From Luteolibacter arcticus (GTDB lineage: Bacteria; Verrucomicrobiota; Verrucomicrobiia; Verrucomicrobiales; Akkermansiaceae): 64,000 nt of DNA. Shown here in pieces: positions 38,701 through 46,997 of this stretch. The notes beneath the pieces were generated by a model, which had not been told where the DNA came from, searched no databases, and saw only the letters and a program-made list of their open reading frames with translations. Within the stretch, counting starts at the first letter, position 1. Each line of letters begins with the position of its first letter. Position numbers and translations under genes: made by a program. The stretch lies in the NCBI RefSeq assembly GCF_025950235.1, contig NZ_JAPDDT010000018.1:1-64000 (forward strand). Reading direction: 5' to 3'.

Positions 38701-41700
38701 GCAGGCTGCTCCTCGACGAAGTCATTGCCGCCGTCCGTTTCGTTCGCGATGACCGCAGCGGGGATGCGGTTGTCGGTGGTGCTGGCATTTGTCGCGTCGT
38801 CACCCGGAGTAGTCGTGTCGCCGTCTGTGACCGTGAGGTAACCGGAGGGCTGGGTCTCGACCACCACGTAGGCACCCGGCGGCAAGTTGGTGAAGCTGTA
38901 GATGCCGCCGACGCCGGTGAGGATTGGCGAGCCAAAGGCCGCGCCATCGGCGGGATTGCCGTCTGCGTTCGGATCAGTGAAGAGCGTCAGCGTGACGCCA
39001 ACAATGCCGACCTCGCCGGTGTTGTCGTTGTTCGTGTCGGCGTAAACGGTGCCGCTGATGATGCCCGGTTGTTCCTCGATGAAGTTATTGCCGGTGTCGG
39101 TCTCATTCGCCGCCACCGCGACGGGGATCATGTTGTCCGTGGTGCTCGCATTCGCCGCATCATCGCCCGGCGTGGTGGTGTCGCCATCGGTCACCGTGAG
39201 GTAACCGGCAGGCTGGGTCTCGACGACCTGATAGCTACCCGGAGTGAGATTGGAGAAGGTATAAGCGCCGCTGCCATTCGTGGTGGCCGTGGTCGGCTGC
39301 ACACCGCCCGTATTCGGATCGCTGTCGATGTCGTTGCCCGACCCGTCCTTCAGCGTAACAACGACACCCGCAAGCGGCAGGTCGCCGGTGTTATCATTGT
39401 TCGTGTCCGCGAGGACCGAGCCGGTAATGGTGCCGGGCTGGAAGTAGCCGGCATCCAGCGTGAGATCCGATTGGCCGCCGGTGAGCGTGACGGTGTGGGT
39501 CCGCCCGGCCGCATTCGCATCGCTGTCCGAAGCGTCCGCGCCTTGGTCGGCCAGGCTGCGCAGGTAGCCGGCCACCGGATCAAAGATCACGTAGTAGCTG
39601 CCCGGCATCAGCCCGGTGAAGGAGTAGAGACCGCTCGCATTCGTCGTCGCGGTGCCGGCGATGGTGTCGTTGCTGCGATAGAGCGTAAGGGTGACGCCCG
39701 CCAGACCGCTTTCGCCTGTGTCCTTCTGGCCATCGCCATCGAGATCGTTCCAGACCAGATCGCCGATCGATACCGGCAGGGTGTAGCCGTAGTCGATCTC
39801 ATCGCGGGTCTGGTTGGCGCTGAGCGAGAAGGTTGCCGCGTGATCGAGACCCCCGTTTGCATCGTAGGTCTGGGTCATGTTCGCCGGCAGCGTGCCGACG
39901 TCGATGCGCGCGGTGTAAGTGCCGGGGACGAGATTGCCTATCGAGTAGGCACCGCCCGAATCCGTGAGAGCGGAAGGCTCGGTGGCGCTGTCGAAGGTGC
40001 CGTTGCCATTGATGTCGACATAGACGCGGACATTCGCGATGCCGGTTTCGACGCCATCCAGGATACCGTTGCCATTGCTATCGTTCCACACGCGATCGCC
40101 GAAGGCCGCATTCGACCGGTAGCCGAAGTCCACGTCGGTGGCTTCCTGGCTGGTGGTCAGCGTGCGGCTGGCCTCGTGATCGAGCTCGCCATTCAGGTCA
40201 TGGGTCTGGGTCGAGCCCTGCGGCAGGGTGCTGAATTCGACGCGGACATTGTAGCTTCCCGCGGCGAGGTTCTCGAAGCGGTAGAAGCCCGCGAGGTCGG
40301 TGATCGTGAATCGCTCGATGCCTTGGTCGAAGGCATTGTCACCGTCGCTGTCGATGTAAACCCACACGCCCGGGATGCCCGGCTCGCCCGCATCGCGGAT
40401 GCCATCGGCATCGCGGTCGTTCCAGACGAGGTCGCCGAGGCTGGCATCGTTGCGATAGCCGAAATCCGCGTCGGTGCGGTTCGCGCCGCTGATGGTGACG
40501 CTGGCGGTATGATCGGTGGAGGGGCTGGTGAGGTCGTAGGTCTGGACGTAGCTGGAAGGCAGCGTGGAGGTATCCACCCGCACCACGTAGGTGCCGTTGA
40601 AAAGATTGCCGATCGAGTAGGCACCTGACGCATTGGTCACGGCGGAGGGCTCGGTGGCGTCGAAGACCCCGTCGCCGTCCATGTCGAGATAGACGCGGAC
40701 ATTCGCGATGGCGGCTTCGGAGACGGTGTGGGTAACCGCTCCGTCGTCGTCGTTGCCATTGCTGCCATTGCCACTCAGGTCGAAGTAGCCATTGACGATG
40801 CTCACGCCGAACAAAGTGCCATCGTCCTCGTTGCCAATGCTGCCGTTGCCGCTGACATCGATCCGCCCGTTGGAGACCACATAGCCGGCAAAGCTGCCGT
40901 CATCCTCGTTGCCGCCGCTGTTGTTCTGGCTGATGTCGATGAGCGCGTTGTAAACGTTGCGCACCGTGCTGACCGAAGAAATGCCGTCGGCATTGACGTC
41001 TTCCCACACCAGATCGCCGATCGAATACGGGCCGCGATAGCCGAAGTCGAGAGTGGCGCGGTGCTCCGCGCCGAGCAAGGTGACGGACGCCTCGTGATCC
41101 AGGCCGCCGTTGAGGTCGAAGGTCTGGGTGGCCGAGACCGGCAGCGTGGAGGTGTCCACGCGCACCGCGTAGGTGCCGGGGTTCAGGTTGCCGATGTACC
41201 AGAGGCCGTCGCCGGAGGTGGTCGTGTTCGGTTCGCCGGCATCGTAGGTGTTGTCATTGTCCGTATCCAGATAGACGCGGACGCCATTGATGCCGGGCTC
41301 GCCATTCTCCTGCACGCCATCGTTGTCGCGGTCGATCCACACGCGGTCGCCCACGCTGGCGCCGACCCGATAGCCGAAGTCGGCATCCACGCGGTCCTCC
41401 GCGATGCCGAGGGTGACGGACGCGCGGTGCGAGGTCGCGATGCCATCGAGATCGTAGGTCGGGCCATAGCCGACATTGGCCGCGGCGATGTCAGCCGGAT
41501 CCACGCGGACGACGTAGTTGCCCGCGCTGAGGCCGGCGAAAAGGTAGTTGCCCGAGGCATCGGTGATGTCGACCGGCTCGCCGGCGTCGCGGATGCCGTC
41601 GTTGTCGAGGTCGAGATGGACGTCGATGTTAGGAATGCCGTTTTCACCGGGATCCTGGATGCCATCGCCATCGAGGTCGCCCCACACGCGGTCGCCGATG

Positions 41701-43733
41701 CTGCCGTAAACGGTGTCCGTCCATGAGAGTGGCAGCAGCAAGCCATAGGGGGAAATCTCCACCTGCCCGGTGTTCTCGATGGTCGCTCCCGTGAGGCTCT
41801 CGCGGGGGACGATGGTGGCGCGGAAGACGACTTGGAATTGCTGGCCGCTGGCGAGATTGCCGGGCACCGAGAAGCCCGCGACATCGAGCGGGAATGCCGT
41901 GCCGGTGCCATTGTCCGGGATGGCGGTCCATGCCTGCCAGGCACCGCCGACCATGAAGCGGTAGCGGGTGGTGCCCGGGACGTAGGTCACGGTGGACGGC
42001 AGGTTATCCTGCACTGCGAAAGGTCCCGGGATATTCGTGCGGGCGTTGCTGATGCCGCGGATGTCGTACTCTAGCGTATCCCCGCAACTGACCGCGCCAT
42101 CGCCATCGGCATCGACCGCGATGGACGAGCGCTTGCCGCCGTCGCCCTCGCGCATCGGCGGGACCAGCGAGGCCACGTCCAGGCCCGGCTGGGCGACGGT
42201 GGCAACCGCCGGATCCTGACCCCACGCGGCGGCGATGCGGACGGACGGATTGAGCGTGTAAACCAGCATGCCGCTCTGGTCGCCGTCGGGATCGAAGATT
42301 TTCAACTGCTCCAGCTCGCGGAGCGAATGGCCGACGTCGTAGTGGTTGCCATTCGGGTCGGTGAGCGGGCCGACGTTGTCGCCATTGTAGTCGACGTAAA
42401 CGGTCTCCTGCGTGTGGCCGTTGCCGGAGGTGGTGATCCACAGCGGGTTGCCGTTTTCGCCGGGGCTCACCGCAGAATAGGGATCGCGGCCGATGCCTAG
42501 GCTGAGCAGCACCTGGGTGGTGAGCGAAGGCCGGCCGACCAGCGTGAAGCCACCGTCCCAGTTCTGGTTCGAGCCCGACGCGGCGTCCGCGTCGATGGCG
42601 CTCATCGCATAGAAGACCGGCGGGGTGACGCCGGTGGTGTAGAAGCGGTACGCGCCGAAGTGGTTCGTGCCATTCGCCGGCTGCAGGGCGACCCGCGCGT
42701 TTCCCTTCGCCGGCACACTGATAGTGGCGGTCGTGTAGGCGGTGGCGCTACTACGGTAGTCGTAGTTGACCGTGATGGCAGCGGCACCAGGATTGTAGAG
42801 AAAGGTCACCGTGCCATCGGTCGGACTCGTGCGCGTCGAGACCGGCGCGAAGTAATCGCTGCTCCAGCGGTAGGTCGGCAGCAGCGAGGTATCCCGACTG
42901 GCGTAAGTCGACCCCACGGTGCCGGTGAAAAGCACGACCTGCACCGGCTTGTCCGCGAGCACGTGGCCGCCGACATTGACATCACTGCGGAAGATGGCCT
43001 CGCCCTCGGCAAGCAGCACCGTCTCCTCGAAGACGCCGTTGTTGTCCTTGTCCACCTGGACGCTGGCCCCGCCGGGACCGGCGGAAATCGCGAGCGCGGC
43101 GTAGCTGAAGAGGTTCTCGTCCTGGGTCAGCGTGGCGGTCGGCGTCGTCTGTGGCATGTCGATGCCCACCGGCGAGCGGTACTCATTCCCCCACAGGCCG
43201 CGCTCGAAGACTTCCACGCAGCCGGCGAGCAGGGTGTCGGTGCCGGCCGGCACGGTGGTCTTGGTCACTGAGATCGGCTTGAAGGAGGCGATCTTGTCGC
43301 GGCCGTCGTAGTCCACCACCGCCTGGAGGGTGGCGGTGGCGACGAAGTTGCGGAGGTTGAAGACCGTGCCCGCGGGGATCAGGTCGGCAGGGTTTCCCGG
43401 CGGGTAGCCGTTCGCCGCATTGCCGTCACCGAAGACCAGGGTCGTGGACTGGACCGGATCGGTGATGTCCCGCTCGTAGCCGTCTTCCCAATGGTCGTAA
43501 TAGATCACCGTGCCGTCCGTGGCCGCGGCCAGCGTGACGAAGACGGTGATGGGATCGTTGGCGACCGAATTGATCGAGTCAAAGGCGCTGAGCTGATGAT
43601 CCTCAGGGAACGGGACGTAGAAAAGCTGCGTCGGCGGCGGGTTCACCGCATGCGCGGCCCCACCGGCACACAGGAGGGCGCCGACGAAACCGAGGACAAA
43701 CCTGCGGACAGTGGGGACTGCGGGGAGGAACAT
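32709..43733 (-). CDS. Giant SdrD-B/Cna-B-like repeat surface protein
   Basis: The start is set at ATG 43733, giving a signal peptide (MFLPAVPTVRRFVLG..., ending GGAAHA) and 3674 aa. Residues about 30-480 form an N-terminal domain with FYVPFPEDHQ and YYDHWEDGYE. A DUF11-like domain (about 535-670) and several SdrD-B-type beta domains (GDRVWGDLDGDGIQD style, about 675-1440) follow. One of these carries an insert of three short Asp/Asn-rich units (about 935-998). Residues 1557-2766 are ten repeats of exactly 121 aa. Four diverged Cna-B-like domains follow, then a C-terminal region from about 3195 with several Cys. No sorting signal is visible. Adhesion or matrix function is likely but inferred. 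It is the first gene of a four-gene operon. Confidence 0.85.
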   Translation of the reverse strand: MFLPAVPTVRRFVLGFVGALLCAGGAAHAVNPPPTQLFYVPFPEDHQLSAFDSINSVANDPITVFVTLAAATDGTVIYYDHWEDGYERDITDPVQSTTLVFGDGNAANGYPPGNPADLIPAGTVFNLRNFVATATLQAVVDYDGRDKIASFKPISVTKTTVPAGTDTLLAGCVEVFERGLWGNEYRSPVGIDMPQTTPTATLTQDENLFSYAALAISAGPGGASVQVDKDNNGVFEETVLLAEGEAIFRSDVNVGGHVLADKPVQVVLFTGTVGSTYASRDTSLLPTYRWSSDYFAPVSTRTSPTDGTVTFLYNPGAAAITVNYDYRSSATAYTTATISVPAKGNARVALQPANGTNHFGAYRFYTTGVTPPVFYAMSAIDADAASGSNQNWDGGFTLVGRPSLTTQVLLSLGIGRDPYSAVSPGENGNPLWITTSGNGHTQETVYVDYNGDNVGPLTDPNGNHYDVGHSLRELEQLKIFDPDGDQSGMLVYTLNPSVRIAAAWGQDPAVATVAQPGLDVASLVPPMREGDGGKRSSIAVDADGDGAVSCGDTLEYDIRGISNARTNIPGPFAVQDNLPSTVTYVPGTTRYRFMVGGAWQAWTAIPDNGTGTAFPLDVAGFSVPGNLASGQQFQVVFRATIVPRESLTGATIENTGQVEISPYGLLLPLSWTDTVYGSIGDRVWGDLDGDGIQDPGENGIPNIDVHLDLDNDGIRDAGEPVDITDASGNYLFAGLSAGNYVVRVDPADIAAANVGYGPTYDLDGIATSHRASVTLGIAEDRVDADFGYRVGASVGDRVWIDRDNDGVQENGEPGINGVRVYLDTDNDNTYDAGEPNTTTSGDGLWYIGNLNPGTYAVRVDTSTLPVSATQTFDLNGGLDHEASVTLLGAEHRATLDFGYRGPYSIGDLVWEDVNADGISSVSTVRNVYNALIDISQNNSGGNEDDGSFAGYVVSNGRIDVSGNGSIGNEDDGTLFGVSIVNGYFDLSGNGSNGNDDDGAVTHTVSEAAIANVRVYLDMDGDGVFDATEPSAVTNASGAYSIGNLFNGTYVVRVDTSTLPSSYVQTYDLTSPSTDHTASVTISGANRTDADFGYRNDASLGDLVWNDRDADGIRDAGEPGIPGVWVYIDSDGDNAFDQGIERFTITDLAGFYRFENLAAGSYNVRVEFSTLPQGSTQTHDLNGELDHEASRTLTTSQEATDVDFGYRSNAAFGDRVWNDSNGNGILDGVETGIANVRVYVDINGNGTFDSATEPSALTDSGGAYSIGNLVPGTYTARIDVGTLPANMTQTYDANGGLDHAATFSLSANQTRDEIDYGYTLPVSIGDLVWNDLDGDGQKDTGESGLAGVTLTLYRSNDTIAGTATTNASGLYSFTGLMPGSYYVIFDPVAGYLRSLADQGADASDSDANAAGRTHTVTLTGGQSDLTLDAGYFQPGTITGSVLADTNNDNTGDLPLAGVVVTLKDGSGNDIDSDPNTGGVQPTTATTNGSGAYTFSNLTPGSYQVVETQPAGYLTVTDGDTTTPGDDAANASTTDNMIPVAVAANETDTGNNFIEEQPGIISGTVYADTNNDNTGEVGIVGVTLTLFTDPNADGNPADGAAFGSPILTGVGGIYSFTNLPPGAYVVVETQPSGYLTVTDGDTTTPGDDATNASTTDNRIPAAVIANETDGGNDFVEEQPAIISGTIWADTNNDNIGDVGIAGVTLTLYTDPNADGNQADGAVYGSAIVTGVGGTYSFTNLPPGSYVVVETQPSGYLTVTDGDTSTPGDDVANASTTDNRIPVSVAANETDNGNDFIEEQPGVISGTVWADTNNDNVGDVGIVGVTLTLFTDPNGDGNQADGAAYGSAIVTGTGGTYSFTNLPPGAYVVVETQPSGYLTVTDGDTTTPGDDAANASTSDDRIPVAVSANETDDGNNFVEEQPGIISGTVWADTNNDNGGDVGIAGVSIALFTDPNADGNPADGVQFGSSVLTLTGGTYSFTNLPPGAYVVVETQPSGYLTVTDGDTTTPGDDAANSSTTDNRIPVAVAANETDNGNDFIEEQPGIISGTVWADTNNDNVGDVGIAGVSIALFTDPNADGNPADGVAYGSPFVTLTGGAYSFTNLPPGAYVVVETQPSGYLTVTDGDTTTPGDDAANASTTDNRIPVAVSANETDDGNNFVEEQPGIISGTVWADLNNDNVGDVGIAGVTLTLYTDPNADGNQADGVAYGSPFVTLTGGAYSFTNLPPGAYVVVETQPSGYLTVIDGDTTTPGDDAANSSTTDDRIPVAVAANETDNGNDFIEEQPGTISGTVWADTNNDNVGDVGIAGVSIALYTDPNADGNPADGVQVGSSVITLTGGTYSFTNLPPGAYVVVETQPFGYLTVTDGDTTTPGDDAANSSTTDNRIPVAVAANETDNGNDFVEEQPGTISGTVWADTNNDNAGDVGISGVTIALFTDPNADGNPADGVQFGSSVITLTGGTYSFTNLPPGAYVVVETQPAGYLTVTDGDTTTPGDDVTNASTTDDRIPVAVAANETDNGNDFVEEQPGTISGTVWADTNNDNAGDVGIAGVSIALFTDPNADGNPTDGVQIGSSVLTFTGGTYSFTNLAPGAYVVVQTQPSGYLTVTDGDATTPGDDAINASTTDDRIPVAVSANEADNGNDFVEQQPGTISGTVWADTNNDNVGDVGIAGVTIALFTDPNGDGNQADGVAYGSPFVTLTGGTYSFTNLPPGAYVVVETQPSGYFTVTDGDTTTPGDDSTNASTTDNRIPVAVSADETDNGNDFVEEQPGSISGSVFADTDGDGDGDAPLENVLIRLLDGAGIPVDGVTTLTLADGSYSIGGLAPGNYRVSEDQPAGYNSVNDTDGANNNVIGEETAIAVTAGGTSGGHDFIEIEPASITGHVFADSDNNGSGDTPLAGITLTLRDGSGTPITTTVTLPDGSYLFANLPPGTYRVSQSQPAGYASVSDVDGANNNLIGDETPIVLLPGDDVTGRDFVEVEYGSIAGSVFDDSDDDGSGDTPIAGVTLSLLDGAGQPVLDGLNQPITTVTGANGSYLFANLLPGSYQVAETQPTGYGSVSDVDGGNLDFIGNLTAIAVAPGQDVTGRDFVEIRLGAISGFVYAGTDPLAGVTLALLDEHGDPVLDGNGDPITTITGPDGSYSFTGVFPGTYQVGQVQPDGYDSFSDADGGDNNLIGDVRPIVVLPGETNEDNNFIETLDTCSNDWPEWLELHPGENASGNPDADVLDNLAEFAFAQPYDSGAGDPFCISPSETAPGTIEGKFIRPKQATDHVTYILEYASALGTPTTWHPIVLQPDDLIVTDNGDCTETVVIFDLENLTGLTGGEGFVRIRAELDEDGDDTTDHTSFTATEGWTRTPVDICCRTYNNPYLRCAAFTGTVDSATGSEIELVTSSGPVDLATLLQPGVSYYAEMTSGENEGHRFDVVSATGSTLTVANDLELTTGDAPFNTLIGGLPVSLAGDGIVIRRHWTLDELFPPTEFGATGSQSTADQVQVSSAGVWTIYWLYDDSGTPRWVKDATLTDQGAAVIPPGQGMFFNSRHTTGTVLSWGQVRPNKFIRPLAKGASLVGGGYPIDQKPMVLTGSRAMTLGQGFFGSRDFKKADRFYVWRGDAVALETGYTGYFLLHGAPVQPALIQWTKTGDTTIQSHNDNVLFLGDRAVFMDLANDIFTYQILTPWTP
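35436..39065 (-). repeat. Ten tandem 363-bp coding repeats
   Basis: 3630 bp divide exactly into ten units of 363 bp (121 codons) with no length variation. Each unit encodes ISGTVWADTNNDN-, DVGIAGV-, LFTDPNADGN-, TYSFTNLPPGAYVVVETQ- and GDTTTPGDD-type segments ending in EEQP. Adjacent units differ only at scattered positions. Asp/Asn density suggests Ca2+ binding. Conservation at DNA level suggests recent duplication or gene conversion. Confidence 0.9.
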
Positions 43734-44138
43734 GCAAACAACCGGGGCTGACAGGGGAGAACACGGCACGCCCACTCCACGCCGCACTCATGCGGAGGAT
43801 CCGTACGAGACCTCCGGCCAGACTCGCAACACCGAGCATGGTTCGACAGGTCGTCTCTGGGGAATGAAGGGGAGAACCAAATGCAACCGTCCGGACAGCG
43901 GGTGGGGACCCATTGCCCCGGACGACACGGGGAGGATGGTTAAGAAATCCTGATTATACAATATTTTTATTTATCGCCGAAATTCCCCCACGCGATCGCG
44001 TTGAATTCTCATCGAACGCTTGTTGGAAAATGAGGGATTTGCGGCCCATTATCCTACAGGTAATGAGGATTTCAGGATGGCCCCGATTTTAAATGTATCT
44101 TGATTTTTTTAAAATCTGGTGCCAGTTACTTGGCCCGG
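43734..44138. promoter_or_regulatory. Divergent control region between the giant surface protein and the second M50 protease
   Basis: This 405-bp stretch has no gene. About 43943-44115 is markedly AT-rich against the surrounding sequence. On the minus strand a perfect TATAAT lies at 43953-43958, about 220 bp before the surface-protein start, with no good -35 box. It could be the operon promoter, leaving a long 5' leader. Confidence 0.4.
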
Positions 44139-46997
44139 ATGCTCGCCGCATTACCAGGGATGTCCTTCGGTTTCGCCCTGCTGGCCTTAGTCTTCGCGAC
44201 TGGCTTGCCGCTCTTCTGTGCATTCATTGCAGTGGCCAATGTGCGCCGCTACCGGGTGAAGGCTCACCCGTGTGATTCTTATCAAGTGCCGCCGGACGTG
44301 CGGCGGCGGATGGCCCCGTGGCTCAACCGCATGGGCCACTTCGGCTTCCGCCAGGTGCAGCTCTCCCGGCTCGAAAGCGCGGGCTACGCCGAGGCGCATC
44401 GCTGGATCCTGCTCAATGAAGAGGAGCGGACCTATGCGACGCTGGAGCGCACGGTGCCGGTCAGCGGCGCAGGTGCCAGCGTCTCGCTCACGATGTTCAC
44501 CGCCCTGCGCGATGGCACGCTGGTCGTGACTGCGGATCGCCGCATCACCCATCACCCGCCCGCCTGGTGGCAGGACGTGCAGCGGTTCTTCGGCACGGTC
44601 ACCTCGCAGTGGAAGCTCCACTACTCACGGGTCCGCGGCGACAAGGAGCGCGTGCTCCCGCCGATCGAGAAATTCACCGGGATGCTGGAAGCGGACGAGC
44701 AAGCCCGCCACGAAGCCCAGGTGAAGGGCGGCGAGTTCGTCCCGACCCGGCAGGATCCTGATATCCTGCGCCTGCGCTTCGCACGGCTGCCCTCCCGGGT
44801 GATGCCGCTGCTGGCGGACTTCTTCACCGGCCGCAGCTTCCGCTCGGCAACCCGCCGCGACGTGGCGGCTCCGACCAAGGCCCGGGTCGACGAGAATGAA
44901 CGCGTCGGCGGCCCCATCGGACTCTCGGTCAACCAAGCGGTGGAACAGGATCTGGCCCGCTACCGCGCCCTGATCGCGGTCCGCTCCAGCCCGCTCGATC
45001 ACCTGCGGCGGATCGTGGTGCTGCTCGGAACCGTGGCATTCTTCATCGCGATCTTCGGCCGCGACCAACCGCTGCAAACCGCGCTCACCGTGCTGGTGCT
45101 GGCCGCGCTGCACGAAGCCGGCCACTGGGTGCCGATGAAGCTCTTCCGCTACAAGGGCGTGCCGCCGGTCTTCATCCCCTTCACCGGGGCCACCGAGCGC
45201 GGACGCAAGCTCCACGCCCCGGCATGGCAGCAGCTCGTGGTTCTGCTCGGCGGTCCCCTGCCCGGCCTGATCGCCGGCCTGGCGATGCTCGCCCACGGCT
45301 ACTTCGAGCCGTCCACGCCGCGGTGGCTGCTGGATGCCGCCGGGATGGCGGTGGCGCTCAATGCCCTGCATCTGCTGCCAGTGCTGCCGATGGATGGAGG
45401 CAAGGTGATCGACCTGCTGGTTTTCCGCGACATGCCGATGCTGCGGCCGTTCTTCACGGTGACCGCGTCGCTGTCGGCCTTCGCCGCTGCGCTGGTCTTG
45501 AAATCGCGGGTGCTGCGTTACATCGCGGCCGCCATGTTCGGCGGCGTGCTGTGGGACATGCGCACCATCCAGGTGGTCCGCGGCGCCCGCAAGCTGCCAT
45601 GGGCGGGCGAGGTCAATGACGAGTCCGAGGCACTGCGCCGGATCTTCCGCGGCATGCGCGAGGAGGGCCAGGGAGCCTTCATCGGCAGCGAGGGCTGGCA
45701 CAAGAAGATCGAGGCACTGCTCATGGAAGTGATGCGCAAGCGGCCGGCCTTCATCACCCGCTTCGCCGGTGGCACGCTGCTGGCAGTTTCCGGAGCCATC
45801 CCTGCCCTGCTGATGGTGGGCGTGCTGCTCGGCCCCGTGCTCAGCGATGCCGGCCGGGTGGTCCGCAATGCCGAGCATGTGATCGAATTCCGCAAGACCT
45901 TCCCGAAGGAAACCCGCCAGCTCTCCGCCGAGGACCAGGCCACCTTGATCGCCCTCGCGACGGAAACCGAAACCGGCCCCGAACAAAGCGTCCGCCCGCT
46001 CACCGACGAGCCAAGCGAAACCGCGGCCGACGTGCTCCCGGTGATCGCGAAACGGCTCGACCAACTCGACTGGAACAAGGCGAACATCGCCTCGCGCAGC
46101 AATTTGATCGGCGCCCGCGTGTTGCCGATCTGGGTGGAAGTGCAATGCCTGCAACTCGAGCGCAGCGCCACTGCGGGCAATCGCGCCGAAACCTTGGAAC
46201 GGGCCGAGGAGATGCTCGGCATCCTCGCCGCCGCCGAACCCGCCACCAGCCTGGAACGCCGCCAACTTCTCTCGTCCATCGAGCTCCGCGTCCTTTCCGT
46301 CGTCGAGCGTGAGGCCTCCGCCGGCCGCCTCGAGGTGGACGACCTCGACCGTCTGGACACGCGGATTTCGGCGCGGAATACCGCTCCCGATCCGGAAGTG
46401 GAAAGCCTGCTGCTGGTCGCCGCGTGGGCTGAGCGCAGCCGACTCTCGGCCATCGCCGACGCGGCCGCCCAAGCGTCCCTGGATCCCCGCTTCTGGCGCG
46501 ACCTCTATCCGCGCATCCGCGTCGTCCGCCGTCTCTTGACCGAGCAGAACGCCAAGCTGGTTCCGGCCTCCGTCGCGCTGGCCCGCCACTGGAAGACCAG
46601 CCGCCGCGTGGGCGAGCTGCCACCCCAACTCGGCATGAAGGTGGCCGTGGACCCGGGTGAAGCCTCGCTTATCCTGGGATTCTGCGAAGGCCATCGCCGC
46701 CTCTCGTGGCGGCGGATCGTCACCCTCAGCGCACTGCGCATGGAGAGCTTCCGCCAAAAGAATAACGGCAACTTCCCGAAGAACTGGAAACACAGCGTGC
46801 CCGGCGGTGCCGAACTCAAGCTGGTGCTCGACTCCGGCCCCTTCATCCGCCTGACCGACCGGCTCGACCAAATCCAAGGCTCCGTGCCGATGTGGCTCAC
46901 CCCCCCCTCCCTCCCCCTCCCCCGCTCCGGCCCCACCATCGACTACGATTGCCGGCTCTACGGTGCGCCGCCGCTGCCCGAGCTGTCGTCGCATTGA
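44139..46997 (+). CDS. Second large M50-family membrane metalloprotease
   Basis: The start is set at ATG 44139 by comparison with the paralogue at 27154; a TTG at 44100 and an ATG at 44160 are alternatives. The protein is about 952 aa. It has an N-terminal helix, then the zinc motif HEAGHW and the second motif PMDGGK in a membrane core, another helix and a long soluble C-terminal region. It aligns with the first paralogue end to end, for example FTGATERGRKLHAPAWQQL, and SALRMESFRQKN near the C-terminus. Both have the full catalytic set. It is divergent from the giant surface-protein operon, which lies between the two proteases. Substrate unknown. Confidence 0.85.
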   Translation: MLAALPGMSFGFALLALVFATGLPLFCAFIAVANVRRYRVKAHPCDSYQVPPDVRRRMAPWLNRMGHFGFRQVQLSRLESAGYAEAHRWILLNEEERTYATLERTVPVSGAGASVSLTMFTALRDGTLVVTADRRITHHPPAWWQDVQRFFGTVTSQWKLHYSRVRGDKERVLPPIEKFTGMLEADEQARHEAQVKGGEFVPTRQDPDILRLRFARLPSRVMPLLADFFTGRSFRSATRRDVAAPTKARVDENERVGGPIGLSVNQAVEQDLARYRALIAVRSSPLDHLRRIVVLLGTVAFFIAIFGRDQPLQTALTVLVLAALHEAGHWVPMKLFRYKGVPPVFIPFTGATERGRKLHAPAWQQLVVLLGGPLPGLIAGLAMLAHGYFEPSTPRWLLDAAGMAVALNALHLLPVLPMDGGKVIDLLVFRDMPMLRPFFTVTASLSAFAAALVLKSRVLRYIAAAMFGGVLWDMRTIQVVRGARKLPWAGEVNDESEALRRIFRGMREEGQGAFIGSEGWHKKIEALLMEVMRKRPAFITRFAGGTLLAVSGAIPALLMVGVLLGPVLSDAGRVVRNAEHVIEFRKTFPKETRQLSAEDQATLIALATETETGPEQSVRPLTDEPSETAADVLPVIAKRLDQLDWNKANIASRSNLIGARVLPIWVEVQCLQLERSATAGNRAETLERAEEMLGILAAAEPATSLERRQLLSSIELRVLSVVEREASAGRLEVDDLDRLDTRISARNTAPDPEVESLLLVAAWAERSRLSAIADAAAQASLDPRFWRDLYPRIRVVRRLLTEQNAKLVPASVALARHWKTSRRVGELPPQLGMKVAVDPGEASLILGFCEGHRRLSWRRIVTLSALRMESFRQKNNGNFPKNWKHSVPGGAELKLVLDSGPFIRLTDRLDQIQGSVPMWLTPPSLPLPRSGPTIDYDCRLYGAPPLPELSSH

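Noticed and set aside
35436-39065. CRISPR-like or noncoding satellite array
   Set aside because: The 363-bp units are continuous coding sequence in one frame with protein-level conservation, and there are no spacers.
38226-40628. 800-residue plus-strand open frame across the giant repeat gene
   Set aside because: It repeats with the same 363-bp period as the minus-strand repeats and is only their complement; its residues have no fold-like pattern.
44625-46994. 789-residue minus-strand frame over the second M50 gene
   Set aside because: Gln/Gly/His/Arg-rich antisense translation with no motif, against an intact HEAGH protease on plus.
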